Made by a program: the position numbers and the translations under genes
NCBI GenBank assembly: GCA_029561145.1
Contig: JAKQJM010000011.1
Span: 1 to 56,952, forward strand
Direction: 5' to 3'
DNA: 56,952 nucleotides
Source of the DNA: Pseudomonadota bacterium
GTDB lineage: Bacteria > Pseudomonadota > Gammaproteobacteria > Xanthomonadales > Rhodanobacteraceae
The notes under the pieces: model-generated
The model's input: only the letters and a program-made list of their open reading frames with translations
Told to the model about the DNA's origin: nothing
The model's database searches: none
Shown: piece after piece, positions 18,163 through 28,439 of the stretch
Layout: every line of letters begins with the position of its first letter
Position numbering within the stretch: the stretch's first letter is position 1

Positions 18163-18552
18163 ATGCAATTCCTCCTGTTGATCTATACCGACGACGAAAT
18201 GCTCGAAGCCCTGCCCGACGGTGAATTCGATGCGCGAATGAACCACTGTTTCAGGAACGCCGACGAAATGCGCGAGCAGGGCACCTTGATCGATTCGCAG
18301 CAGCTCGAAGCCGCGTCATCGGCGAGGAGCGTGCGTTTCCGCAATGGCAAGCTGAGCGTGGTCGACGGACCGTTCGCTGAAACCAAGGAACTGCTTGGCG
18401 GCTTCAACCTGATCGAGGCGGCCGATTACGAGGAAGCGGTGCGTATCGCGGCGAGCTTTCCGTGGACGCAGACCGGTTGCGTCGAGGTCCGCGCGGTGCG
18501 CGACATGGACGCGGTGCGGCGGCGCGTTGGGGCGGTTGTTCCCGCGCGGTGA
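18163..18552 (+). CDS. YCII-related (DGPF) domain protein
   Basis: The 129-residue protein begins MQFLLLIYTDDEMLEALPDG and contains the DGPFAETKELLGGFNLIEA motif diagnostic of the YCII/DGPF family, followed by EEAVRIAASFPW. These small proteins have a ferredoxin-like fold and often accompany ECF sigma factors, but none is adjacent here. The biochemical function of most members is unknown. It stands alone, 183 bp after the GH47 gene. Confidence 0.88.
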   Translation: MQFLLLIYTDDEMLEALPDGEFDARMNHCFRNADEMREQGTLIDSQQLEAASSARSVRFRNGKLSVVDGPFAETKELLGGFNLIEAADYEEAVRIAASFPWTQTGCVEVRAVRDMDAVRRRVGAVVPAR

Positions 18553-18601
18553 ATTCACCCGGCAGGGGCGAGTCACCGTACATCGCCAAGCCGCGATACC
18601 G

Positions 18602-18951
18602 ATGACCGACCATGACGAAGCGTGGGGAAAGATCACGGCGCGCTGGAGGCGGGGCAGGAGGCTTGGCCTTTTTCATCTGCTCGTGGTCCTGTGCTTGTCT
18701 ACCTGTTTTCTTTCCCGGTCACAGGGTGGTCTCCCGAGCGCTGGTTGATTGGTGGAGCACCGGTCGGGTACTTCATCGTGTCCTTTGCGCTCTGGCTGGT
18801 GGTTTTCATCCATCTGCTCTGGCGCGACCGCTACTACACTTGCCCGCAATGCGGTACGCGAGTCAGGCCGTTCGGAGGAACCGACCTTCCGGGCTTGAAC
18901 CCTCAGCCGTGCCCGAGCTGCGGTTTGCGCGCGCCATCGCCACCCTACTGA
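18602..18951 (+). pseudogene. Small membrane protein with C-terminal zinc ribbon, probably frameshifted
   Basis: The downstream frame (usable from 18622) encodes membrane segments (VLVYLFSFPVTGW and YFIVSFALWLVVFIHLLW) followed by CPQCG and CPSCG, a four-cysteine zinc ribbon. The plausible N-terminus, however, lies in the other frame from ATG 18602 (MTDHDEAWGKITARWRRGRR then a hydrophobic run). One missing base somewhere in 18680-18710 would join them into a protein of about 116 residues with charged N-terminus, two helices and ribbon. Alternatively only the ORF from 18622 is used. The function is unknown. Confidence 0.45.
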
Positions 18952-19108
18952 GCACGTGTGCCCTGATTCGGGCCGTACGGAGCCAATCGGACGCGGGTGA
19001 CGAACGCTGCATCGTCATTTTCGCGGCTGCGTGGCGGTTGCATGGTTTGGAGTGGCCGCATCGTCCCCATATGCTGGGATCCGGCCTGGCTGACGACGGA
19101 CGCCCTCG

Positions 19109-20956
<1,848 letters not shown>

Positions 20957-21285
20957 GCTGATCGGTCCTGCGGCCAGCGCAGCGGACGCAGCGAACGAGA
21001 CGAGTGGCGCATGCGTGCGAAGCCGCTTGGGCGGATGGCATCGGCAGCAAGTGAACGGCTGCCATCCAGCCAGCGTTCGGGTACGTGCGCGGCGCAGCCT
21101 CCACGAGAACGCCGTTTCCCTGCCCGCGTACCGCTGGACCCAGCGCCGGCAACGGCTCCCACGGTCGTCGCAGCAGCGCCAAGGCATCCTCGGCTGCCGC
21201 GAGCATGCGGATGATGTGATCGCCTGGCAGTAGGCATATGATCGGCGCGACCCGACATTGCGGGCCAGGGAACAGGGGAATTCCG
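20957..21285. other. Intergenic stretch, nothing recognised
   Basis: I found no gene, RNA or repeat here. Open frames in this stretch run opposite or across the neighbours without family-like sequence. A ribosome-site-like AGGGGAA lies just before the next start. Confidence 0.5.
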
Positions 21286-22251
21286 ATGAAGATCGCTCCG
21301 ATGGTGACTGTGCTTTGCGCGGTGATCCTGACGTGTCCATTCGATGCTCACGCCGGCGGATCGGCGAACCCGAGTTGTGCCAACTCGGACAAGGTCGTGC
21401 GCTTTGACTTCACCGGAGCGCAACAATCGTTCGTCGTTCCGGCGAATGCAATCAGTGCTCTCTATATCGAAGCGAACGGCGCCCAGGGCGGTTCCGGTCA
21501 GCTGGGAGGGAATGGGTCCGTGGGCGGCGAGGGTGGGCGAGGCGGTTTCGTTTCCGGAAACCGGGCAGCCTCTTCGGGCACGACGCTGAACATCTTCATA
21601 GGTGGACAGGGCACCACGACTCTTGGTGGCTTCAACGGCGGTGCAGATGGTGGAAATTCCAATGCAGGCGGCGGCGGCGGCGCGACCGACATTCGGGTCG
21701 GAGGCGTTGCGCCCGGCAATCGAATCCTCGCGGCGGGTGGCGGTGGCGGTGGTGGTCGTGGCGGTTGCGAGGCCAGCACTGTGGCCGGCGGCAATGGCGG
21801 CGCGAGCGGTCAGTCTGGCGCGGACGGCACCAGCGCGCCGACCTCCGGTGGCGTTGCGGGTGGCGGCTCGGGTGCCGTGGGTACGGCGGGGGGTGCAGCG
21901 GGATTGGGCTGTGCGGGCTTTCTCGGTACGAATGGGCTGACCAGCGTCGACAGCACGGGCGGCGCCGGCGGTTCCGGCCAGGCCTGCTGCTGCTTCAGCG
22001 CGCAGAGCATTCCCGCAGGTGGCGGTGGTGGCGGTGGCTTTCTCGGCGGTGGCGGCGGCGGCGGCGGATCCGCCGGCACGCCCGGTTGTTCCGGCAACGA
22101 CAAGGGAGCCGGTGGCGGCGGCGCGGGCGGTACCAATTTTACCGGCGGGCTCACCAATGCGTCGGTTACGGCTGCCTCGAACTTCGGTAACGGGAATGTT
22201 CTCATCTGCTACATATCAACGGATCTGATCTTCAAGAACGGCTTCGACTGA
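21286..22251 (+). CDS. Secreted glycine-rich protein with C-terminal IFKNGFD tail
   Basis: From ATG 21286 (AGGGGAA upstream) the protein is 321 residues. A signal peptide (MKIAPMVTVLCAVILTC, cleavage near AHA) is followed by a beta-rich segment (VRFDFTGAQQSFVVPA). A long glycine-dominated region then has runs of six or more glycines, scattered cysteines (a QACCC cluster) and TDIRVGG. Such Gly-rich domains occur in large secreted and surface proteins. The chain ends STDLIFKNGFD, the [IL]FxxGF[DE] tail also found on four other exported proteins in this window. No enzymatic motif is present; a structural or matrix role is inference. Confidence 0.8.
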   Translation: MKIAPMVTVLCAVILTCPFDAHAGGSANPSCANSDKVVRFDFTGAQQSFVVPANAISALYIEANGAQGGSGQLGGNGSVGGEGGRGGFVSGNRAASSGTTLNIFIGGQGTTTLGGFNGGADGGNSNAGGGGGATDIRVGGVAPGNRILAAGGGGGGGRGGCEASTVAGGNGGASGQSGADGTSAPTSGGVAGGGSGAVGTAGGAAGLGCAGFLGTNGLTSVDSTGGAGGSGQACCCFSAQSIPAGGGGGGGFLGGGGGGGGSAGTPGCSGNDKGAGGGGAGGTNFTGGLTNASVTAASNFGNGNVLICYISTDLIFKNGFD

Positions 22252-22483
22252 TTCGAGCGGCCCGTTCCGCTGCTCGTTCGCGTTCCGCGGTGCATCGCGT
22301 GCGCGAAAAGCACCGGACAGGTTGAATCCGGGCAGCGGACGTAGCGCAGCAGGTGCCGAGCCTCGCGATGCCGGGCCGGCAAGGTCTGTGCTCGCCGTGA
22401 TTTCCCCGGTGCCGTATCGTTCGCGCACTGGACGTTCCGCGGCGTGCGTCGCCTGCGTCATTCCCCACCTGGCAGGGTTGATC

Positions 22484-23572
22484 ATGGTTCCACCGACCAA
22501 GCGTGCCGCGAAACCATCGGACCAATCGCGCCGGCAGGATGCCCCGCGATCGATCAACCTGGCACTGCAGGGTGGCGGTTCGCACGGAGCATTCACCTGG
22601 GGCGTGCTTGATCGGCTGCTCGAGGACGGTCGAGTCACGTTCGACGGCATTTGCGGCACGAGTGCCGGCGCAATGAATGCCGTACTCGTCGCACACGGAC
22701 TCATGCACGGCGGAAGCGAAGGCGCGCGCGCCAGCCTCGCGAATTTCTGGGGACGCGTCGGACAGATGGGTGCGATGCTCAATCCGGGTGCGGCGCTGCT
22801 GGCCGGCAACCCGATCGCGAATTCCGGTTCGGACCCGATCCTCGCGACCCAGCAATGGGCGATCGAATCGTTCACACGCACGTTTTCGCCATACCAGTTC
22901 AATCCGCTCAACGTGAATCCGCTGCGCGACCTGCTTGCCGGTTGCGTCGATTTCGACGCCCTGCATCACTGCGATCACGTCAAGTTGTTCCTGTGCGCGA
23001 CGAACGTTCGCAGCGGCAAGGTGCGCATCTTCGACAACGCGGCGATGTCGGTCGATGCGGTCATGGCATCGGCCTGCCTGCCACACCTGTTCCACGCCGT
23101 CGAGATCGACGGCGAGCACTACTGGGATGGCGGCTACATGGGCAACCCCGTGCTCTATCCCTTGTTCTACCAGACAGCGACGCGTGATGTGGTCGTCGTC
23201 ATGGTCAACCAGATGTGGCGCGACGAGGTGCCGACGACCTCGGCGGGGATCGAGGATCGACTGAACGAGATCAGCTTCAACTCATCGCTGATGCGCGAGA
23301 TGCGAGCAGTCGAGTTTGTCAGCCGCCAGTTGACCGAAGGCTGGTTGAAACCCGAGTACGCCAAGCGCATGCGCCACATACTCGTGCACCTGATCCGAGC
23401 CGACGCCTTCATGGGCACCCTGTCGGCAGCGAGCAAGATCAGTACCGATACGCACTTCCTCGCCAGCCTTCGCGATCTTGGGCGGGCCTCGGCCGAACAA
23501 TGGTTGAACGCGCATCATGCGGACCTCGGCCGGCGCAGCACGGTCGATCTGCGCCGCGAATTTCTCGACTGA
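22484..23572 (+). CDS. Patatin-like phospholipase
   Basis: From ATG 22484 the protein is 362 residues. The patatin hallmarks are the oxyanion loop LALQGGGSHGAFTWGVLDRLL, the nucleophile motif GTSAG with S60, and the catalytic aspartate in YWDGGYMGNP (D215), which together form the Ser-Asp dyad. The longer frame upstream (to 22322) adds arginine-rich sequence without family similarity. No signal peptide is seen, so it is likely cytoplasmic or membrane-associated. It should hydrolyse acyl esters of phospholipids or related lipids. The gene stands apart from its neighbours. Confidence 0.9.
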   Translation: MVPPTKRAAKPSDQSRRQDAPRSINLALQGGGSHGAFTWGVLDRLLEDGRVTFDGICGTSAGAMNAVLVAHGLMHGGSEGARASLANFWGRVGQMGAMLNPGAALLAGNPIANSGSDPILATQQWAIESFTRTFSPYQFNPLNVNPLRDLLAGCVDFDALHHCDHVKLFLCATNVRSGKVRIFDNAAMSVDAVMASACLPHLFHAVEIDGEHYWDGGYMGNPVLYPLFYQTATRDVVVVMVNQMWRDEVPTTSAGIEDRLNEISFNSSLMREMRAVEFVSRQLTEGWLKPEYAKRMRHILVHLIRADAFMGTLSAASKISTDTHFLASLRDLGRASAEQWLNAHHADLGRRSTVDLRREFLD

Positions 23573-23638
23573 ATTTCGCGTGTCGCTGCGCGTGGCGGAA
23601 GTCGTCCGCTTCCATCATGGTTCCGGGTGCTGCGTCGA

Positions 23639-24094
23639 TCAGAGCAATCGGCTCATGAACACGCTGTGCCGGTCCACGACGTAGTCGGCGAACGGATCGC
23701 ACGCGACGAAACCGAAGCGCGCGTACATCGCGCGGGCCGGTTCGAACGCGGCCATCGATCCGGTTTCGAGGCTGAGTCGTCGATAGCCGCGCTGCTTCGC
23801 CACCGCGAGCATGTGGCCGAGCAGGGCCGCAGCCACTCCCTGGCGTCGACAGGCATCGGCCGTGCGCATCGACTTGAGCTCGGCGTGCCCGGCATCGAGT
23901 TCCTTCAGCGCGCCACAACCAAGCAGCCGCTCACCATCCCAGGCACACCAGAACGTGATTTCGGGTTGGCGCAGTGCATCGATATCCAGGGCATGAACGC
24001 TTTCCGGAGGGGAATGGAGGGCCATGCTCTGCAGATGCTGGTTGAGCAGGTCGTGAACGGCGGGGCTGTCCAGATCGTCGGTACGGATATCCAT
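23639..24094 (-). CDS. GNAT-family N-acetyltransferase
   Basis: The 151-residue protein starts MDIRTDDLDSPAVHDLLNQH and contains the acetyl-CoA-binding motif A region ELKSMRTADACRRQGVAAALLGHML, with the R-x-x-G-x-A pyrophosphate loop, then GYRRLSLETGSMAAFEPARAMYARFGF. This matches the YsnE-like branch of GNAT. The frame continues to 24604, but that part overlaps the start of the divergent carboxypeptidase gene. The acceptor is unknown; it lies convergent with the patatin gene. Confidence 0.88.
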   Translation of the reverse strand: MDIRTDDLDSPAVHDLLNQHLQSMALHSPPESVHALDIDALRQPEITFWCAWDGERLLGCGALKELDAGHAELKSMRTADACRRQGVAAALLGHMLAVAKQRGYRRLSLETGSMAAFEPARAMYARFGFVACDPFADYVVDRHSVFMSRLL

Positions 24095-24244
24095 GAAAAA
24101 TCCGGTTCGGGTGGCGGTTGGGATCTGTTTGCGGCGGAGTCGCATTGCTGCGTTGCCGCAGGATTTCATCGCAGTTGCCGTCGTCGGATCAAGCGCTTTG
24201 TGCTGCTGTAATATGCCGGGCTTTGCCAACCCGGAAGCCTGTAC

Positions 24245-26698
24245 ATGCGCATCCTGTTGTTCGCTGCGGTCCTTGTCTCGTGCGTCGTCAGCGACGTCAA
24301 TGCCGGGGAATGGGTCATCGACGCAAGGTGGCAGGATACTTCCGAACTGGCGCGGATCGCGCCGAACTTCCAGCATCTCAAGGTCGATCGCAAGAATCAT
24401 GTCGCGTCGCTGATTGCGGATGATGCCCAGCTCGCTGTCCTCGACGAGCTGGGCGTCGCCTACTCGGTCGATGTGGTGGGCACGGCGAACATGCGCACGT
24501 TCTACGCCGAGGCGTTCAACGTGACTCGAGCGATTCCGGGTTACGCGTGCTATCGCACCGTCGAAGAAACCTACGCGACGATGGACCAACTGGTGGCGAC
24601 GCATCCGACGCTCGCCAGGGCGATCGATATCGGGCCCACCTGGCAGCGCACCCAGAATTCGTCACAGGGTTATCAGATGCGCGTTCTGCGCATTGGCAAT
24701 TCCGCGACGGATGCGAGTATTCCGGACAAGCCCGACATGGTCGTGTTCAGTTCGATCCATGCGCGCGAATACGCGCCAGCCGAGGTCAATACGCATTTCG
24801 CCGAATGGCTGCTCGACAACTACGGGACCGACCCCGAAGCGACGTGGCTGGTCGATCACGAGAACTTCCACCTGATCCTGCAGGCCAATCCCGATGGCCG
24901 AAAGAAGGCGGAAACCGGGCTCTCCTGGCGCAAGAACACGAATACGGCGTCGGCGAGTTGCGGCAACAATTCGGGCATCGACCTCAATCGCAACTTCCCG
25001 TTCCACTGGGGCATCGTGCCGAACAACGGCGGCTCCAGCGGTTCGATCTGCAACGAAACCTATCGCGGACCGCTGTCCAACTCCGAACCGGAGACGGCCA
25101 ACCTGGTCAGCTACGTGGCCGGCGTGTGTGGCAACGACGGCGTCTGCAGCGGTGGCGTGCTGCCTGATCGTCGCTCGGGTCCGCTGCATCCGGCGAACGT
25201 CAACGGCGATGGCGGCGCCGCGGCGCCGGATGACTATCCGGGCATGTTCCTCGACGTGCACAGCTATGCCGAACTCGTGCTCTGGCCGTGGGGCGATACC
25301 TCGAGCGCGGCGCCGAATGGCGCTGCGCTGCGTGCTTTCGGCAAACGCCTCGCGTGGTTCAACCATTATTCACCGGGCCAAGCCGACACGCTCTACCCGA
25401 CCGATGGAACCACCGACGACACGTTTTACGGATTGCTCGGCGCTCCTTCCTATACCTTCGAGCTCGACGAGGCTTTCTTCGAATCCTGTGACGCGCTGGT
25501 CAACACGACAATCCCGCGCAATCTCGAAGCGCTGCGCTACGCCGCACGAAACCTGCACGCGCCTTATCGATTGCCCGCTGGACCGGATGTCACGCAACTG
25601 GTCGCGAGCCCCGACCTGCTCAGCGCAGGAACGGGCATCACGTTGACCGCACGCTTCGACGACACGCGGTACAGGGAAGAAGACAGCGCAACCGAACCGG
25701 TGCACAACATTGCATCGGCGGCGGCCTATCTGGATGGCCTGCCGTGGGAAGGCGCGTTGTCGATCGCCCCACTTGGGCCGGTCGACGGTGCCTTCGACAG
25801 CCCGGTCGAGGAAGCTGGCGCGGCCATTTCCACGACCGGGCTTTCGAACGGCAAACACCTGCTCTTCGTGCAGGGCAGCGATACCTCGTCGCAGGCCGGC
25901 AGCCCCAATGCCGTATTCATCGAAGTCGCCGAGCCGGGCGAAATTGCCACTCTGGCCGGCACGATCAGCGCGTTGCAGGGCGGTGTGCCGCTGGCTGCAA
26001 GCGTGCGGGTCAGTAATGGCAGCACCGGGGAAAGCCGCAACGCCCTGAGCAGCGCAAGCGATGGCGGCTACCTGCGCCCGATGTATCCCGGCAATGTCGA
26101 CATCCATGTCGATGCGCCAGCCGGGTATCTAGATGAAGATCTCAACGGGGTCAGCCTGACCGGTGGCCAGACGCAGGTGCGCAATATCGCCTTGTACAGT
26201 TCATGCGCGGTGTTCGTGGATGATGTGGAATCCGGCGCGAATGGCTGGACCGCAGCGTCGCCGTGGGTCCGCTCGAGCAGCGTGGGCGGAAACGCGGGCT
26301 TTGCATGGGCGACACCGAACTATGGCAACAACCAGAGCAGCAGCCTGTCGCGAACGCTCGATCTGACCGGCTATGCCGAAAGCAGCCTGAGCTTTGACGA
26401 TCGTTGTGACACCGAGTCCGGCTACGACTTCGGGCGCGTCGAGATCTCGGTCAATGCCGGCGGCAGCTGGACCTCGCTCTACCAGTGCTCGGGCCGCACG
26501 AGTTGGCAGCACAATCGCCTGACCCTGCCTGCAAGCACCGACAATCTCGCCGGCCTGCGCCTGCGCTTCCGCCTGACCAGCGACGGCAATACGACCCGTC
26601 CCGGCGGATGGGCCATCGACAACATCGTCCTCGAATCCGGCGGCGCGCAATGTCGCGCCGACCAGATCGACCGCATCTTCACGCACGGATTCGAATAG
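24245..26698 (+). CDS. Secreted M14 zinc carboxypeptidase with IFTHGFE tail
   Basis: The 817-residue protein has a signal peptide (MRILLFAAVLVSCVVSDVNA), a short propeptide-like domain, then an M14 peptidase domain. Zinc ligands are H172 and E175 in SSIHAREYAPAE and H339 in FLDVHSYAELVLWPWG; the catalytic glutamate is E406 in YTFELDEAFFES. The region SGIDLNRNFPFHWG holds the substrate-binding Asn-Arg pair. After about residue 440 come beta-rich accessory domains, including a carboxypeptidase-regulatory-like segment (GTISALQGGVPLAASVRVSNG) and a domain like those of MAM/immune-inhibitor proteins (CAVFVDDVESGANGWTA). It ends DQIDRIFTHGFE. It should cleave C-terminal residues from external peptides. 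Confidence 0.92.
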   Translation: MRILLFAAVLVSCVVSDVNAGEWVIDARWQDTSELARIAPNFQHLKVDRKNHVASLIADDAQLAVLDELGVAYSVDVVGTANMRTFYAEAFNVTRAIPGYACYRTVEETYATMDQLVATHPTLARAIDIGPTWQRTQNSSQGYQMRVLRIGNSATDASIPDKPDMVVFSSIHAREYAPAEVNTHFAEWLLDNYGTDPEATWLVDHENFHLILQANPDGRKKAETGLSWRKNTNTASASCGNNSGIDLNRNFPFHWGIVPNNGGSSGSICNETYRGPLSNSEPETANLVSYVAGVCGNDGVCSGGVLPDRRSGPLHPANVNGDGGAAAPDDYPGMFLDVHSYAELVLWPWGDTSSAAPNGAALRAFGKRLAWFNHYSPGQADTLYPTDGTTDDTFYGLLGAPSYTFELDEAFFESCDALVNTTIPRNLEALRYAARNLHAPYRLPAGPDVTQLVASPDLLSAGTGITLTARFDDTRYREEDSATEPVHNIASAAAYLDGLPWEGALSIAPLGPVDGAFDSPVEEAGAAISTTGLSNGKHLLFVQGSDTSSQAGSPNAVFIEVAEPGEIATLAGTISALQGGVPLAASVRVSNGSTGESRNALSSASDGGYLRPMYPGNVDIHVDAPAGYLDEDLNGVSLTGGQTQVRNIALYSSCAVFVDDVESGANGWTAASPWVRSSSVGGNAGFAWATPNYGNNQSSSLSRTLDLTGYAESSLSFDDRCDTESGYDFGRVEISVNAGGSWTSLYQCSGRTSWQHNRLTLPASTDNLAGLRLRFRLTSDGNTTRPGGWAIDNIVLESGGAQCRADQIDRIFTHGFE

Positions 26699-26899
26699 CT
26701 GCCGCTTAACCCGCCGATGCGGTGGGCGATTCGGGCATGACGGGAGTGATACGGATCATCGCTGGCGCGCGACACAGGCGCGGTGCGATGCGTTGCGGTC
26801 TGCGCGGGCGAGGATCAATCGCTGGAGACGAAGCGTAGCGGGTGCGATGTCAAAGCCGGCCGCTTTCCGGCGCGGTGCTGGACGCGACTTCTCGCGCGA

Positions 26900-27151
26900 T
26901 CAGGCGCGCGTCACGCTGCGCTGCTGGGCACGGAAGCGTTGCAGGGAATCGCGCAGGGCGTCGCTGCGGTCGCGCATCAGCTTCAACTTGGTCCGTGCGG
27001 TGATCAGCCGTACCTTGAACATTTCACTGCGCTGCCATTCCTCGGTTGCCATCGGCTGATCGGCGATCTGAGCCGGAGCGGAGATCGGCGCGGCGTGGCC
27101 AAGATGGCGCAGCGCGATGTCGAATTCCTGGGGGTCGAACTTGACCGGCAT
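26900..27151 (-). CDS. Small charged protein of unknown function
   Basis: I do not recognise this 83-residue protein. The start at 27151 has GAGGAAC upstream and gives MPVKFDPQEFDIALRHLGHA. The C-terminal half is strongly helical and basic (EEWQRSEMFKVRLITARTKL and RDSLQRFRAQQRSVTRA). The frame continues further upstream to 27394, but that part is compositionally like intergenic DNA. It has no hydrophobic segment. The regular heptad-like spacing suggests a helical bundle or coiled coil. Confidence 0.5.
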   Translation of the reverse strand: MPVKFDPQEFDIALRHLGHAAPISAPAQIADQPMATEEWQRSEMFKVRLITARTKLKLMRDRSDALRDSLQRFRAQQRSVTRA

Positions 27152-27785
27152 CGGTGGTTCCTCGGATACGCTGAGTTGTTCGTGGGTTGCCCGGGAAACT
27201 TGCCGCATTCCCGTCTTTTCGCGATTCCCGGGCACTGTACCCGCACCGAATACCCGGAAATGCGAACTGGCCCGCTTGTCCACGGCCTGCCTGCAATGTG
27301 CCGAATGCCGTGGCGCGAAAGTGTGACGGGTGCCACGGGATTGGTGGGTGCCCAGGGTCGGCCTGGCGCGGACCTCCCATCGACACATCCGCACGGCGGC
27401 TTTCCTGGTGGATGCCGCGCGCAGGGAAACCGGCCGCGGGGAATCGTTCGACGACCCGAACCACTCGCGCTGGCGCGTTGCGAGTCGGCTGGATTGTCAT
27501 TCCGGGCGGCGAATTCGGCCCGATGAGCGCGTGCCTGGAGTGACGCGAGCAAGGCGGATGACGAAGGCATCCAGCGATGGATGTGCTGGAACCGCGCCGG
27601 CTGCGAGCGGGCATCAGCATCGCAGGAGCAGATGCCCCGCGTGGCACACGAAGCGCGCTGTACCAGCGATCGTGGAGCCCGGCATGCCATCCGTTGCTGC
27701 CGGTTTCGCAAATGCGGCATGCTTGCTTTTGCGCACTCGCGGACCGGCGTATGCTTTGCCCCGGTCGAACTCAGGGAGCAGAGCG
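27152..27785. other. Intergenic stretch of about 630 bp, nothing recognised
   Basis: No frame here gives family-like sequence. Frames that cross it are arginine- and proline-rich and look like shadow coding. A promoter for the M15 peptidase gene is expected near the right end but is not identifiable. Confidence 0.5.
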
Positions 27786-28397
27786 ATGCAGATCGAGGAT
27801 ATGGTGCGTGCCGTGCAGGCGAAACTCGGCGTCGGTGTCGATGGACGCGCGGGACCCGAAACCTGGGGTGCGATCTACAAGCGGATCGTCGACAAGGCTT
27901 CCCCGGTCGGTATCGCGCTGACCGAGGTCGGCGACCTCGCCAACTCGCGCAGCGAGAAGATCATCGAACGACTGCATCCGCGTGTCCGGCCGTATGCGCG
28001 TGCGCTCTATTTCAAGGCGCGCGAGCACGCCCTCACGATCAACATCATCAGCGGCCTGCGCAGCTATGCGGAGCAGGATGCGTTGTACGGACAGGGCCGT
28101 ACGCGGCCGGGCGACATCGTGACCAATGCGCGTGGCGGCTACTCCAACCACAACTTCGGCATCGCCTTCGATATCGGCCTGTTCGAACGCAACCAGTACC
28201 TCGGCGAGTCGCCGATGTACAAGGCAGTCGGGGCGCTCGGCGTCGAGCTGGGCCTGGAATGGGGCGGCAACTGGAAGACGATCGTCGATCAACCGCACTT
28301 CCAGCTGCGCCCGGAATGGGCGGCCGACCTGAGCGAACGCCAGATGCTTGCCGGGCTGCGCGATCGTGTCGCCGCGGGAATCGACGCCTACGCCTGA
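27786..28397 (+). CDS. M15 peptidase (endolysin/VanY-like) cell-wall hydrolase
   Basis: The 203-residue protein has a short N-terminal helical region like a peptidoglycan-binding module (MVRAVQAKLGVGVDGRAGPE), then an M15 domain: SGLRSYAEQDALYGQGR, SNHNFGIAFDIGLF (zinc ligands His and Asp in the HxxGxAxD spacing) and QPHFQLRPEW (third ligand). Such enzymes cleave D-amino-acid-containing bonds in peptidoglycan peptides. No signal peptide or membrane helix is seen, which resembles phage endolysins that depend on a holin. No phage gene is near. The ATG at 27786 follows GGAGCAGAG. Confidence 0.88.
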   Translation: MQIEDMVRAVQAKLGVGVDGRAGPETWGAIYKRIVDKASPVGIALTEVGDLANSRSEKIIERLHPRVRPYARALYFKAREHALTINIISGLRSYAEQDALYGQGRTRPGDIVTNARGGYSNHNFGIAFDIGLFERNQYLGESPMYKAVGALGVELGLEWGGNWKTIVDQPHFQLRPEWAADLSERQMLAGLRDRVAAGIDAYA

Positions 28398-28439
28398 CCG
28401 TCGCCGCACGGGATGTGGGCGACGCTGGATTGCGTTGGC

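Noticed and set aside
21480-22170. Gly-rich GGC/GGT runs as a tandem repeat or CRISPR array
   Set aside because: The runs are codon-level glycine repeats within a single open frame without regular spacers.
26699-27785. Additional protein genes between the carboxypeptidase and M15 peptidase genes
   Set aside because: Frames here other than the 83-residue one are arginine/proline-rich and show no start signal or domain.
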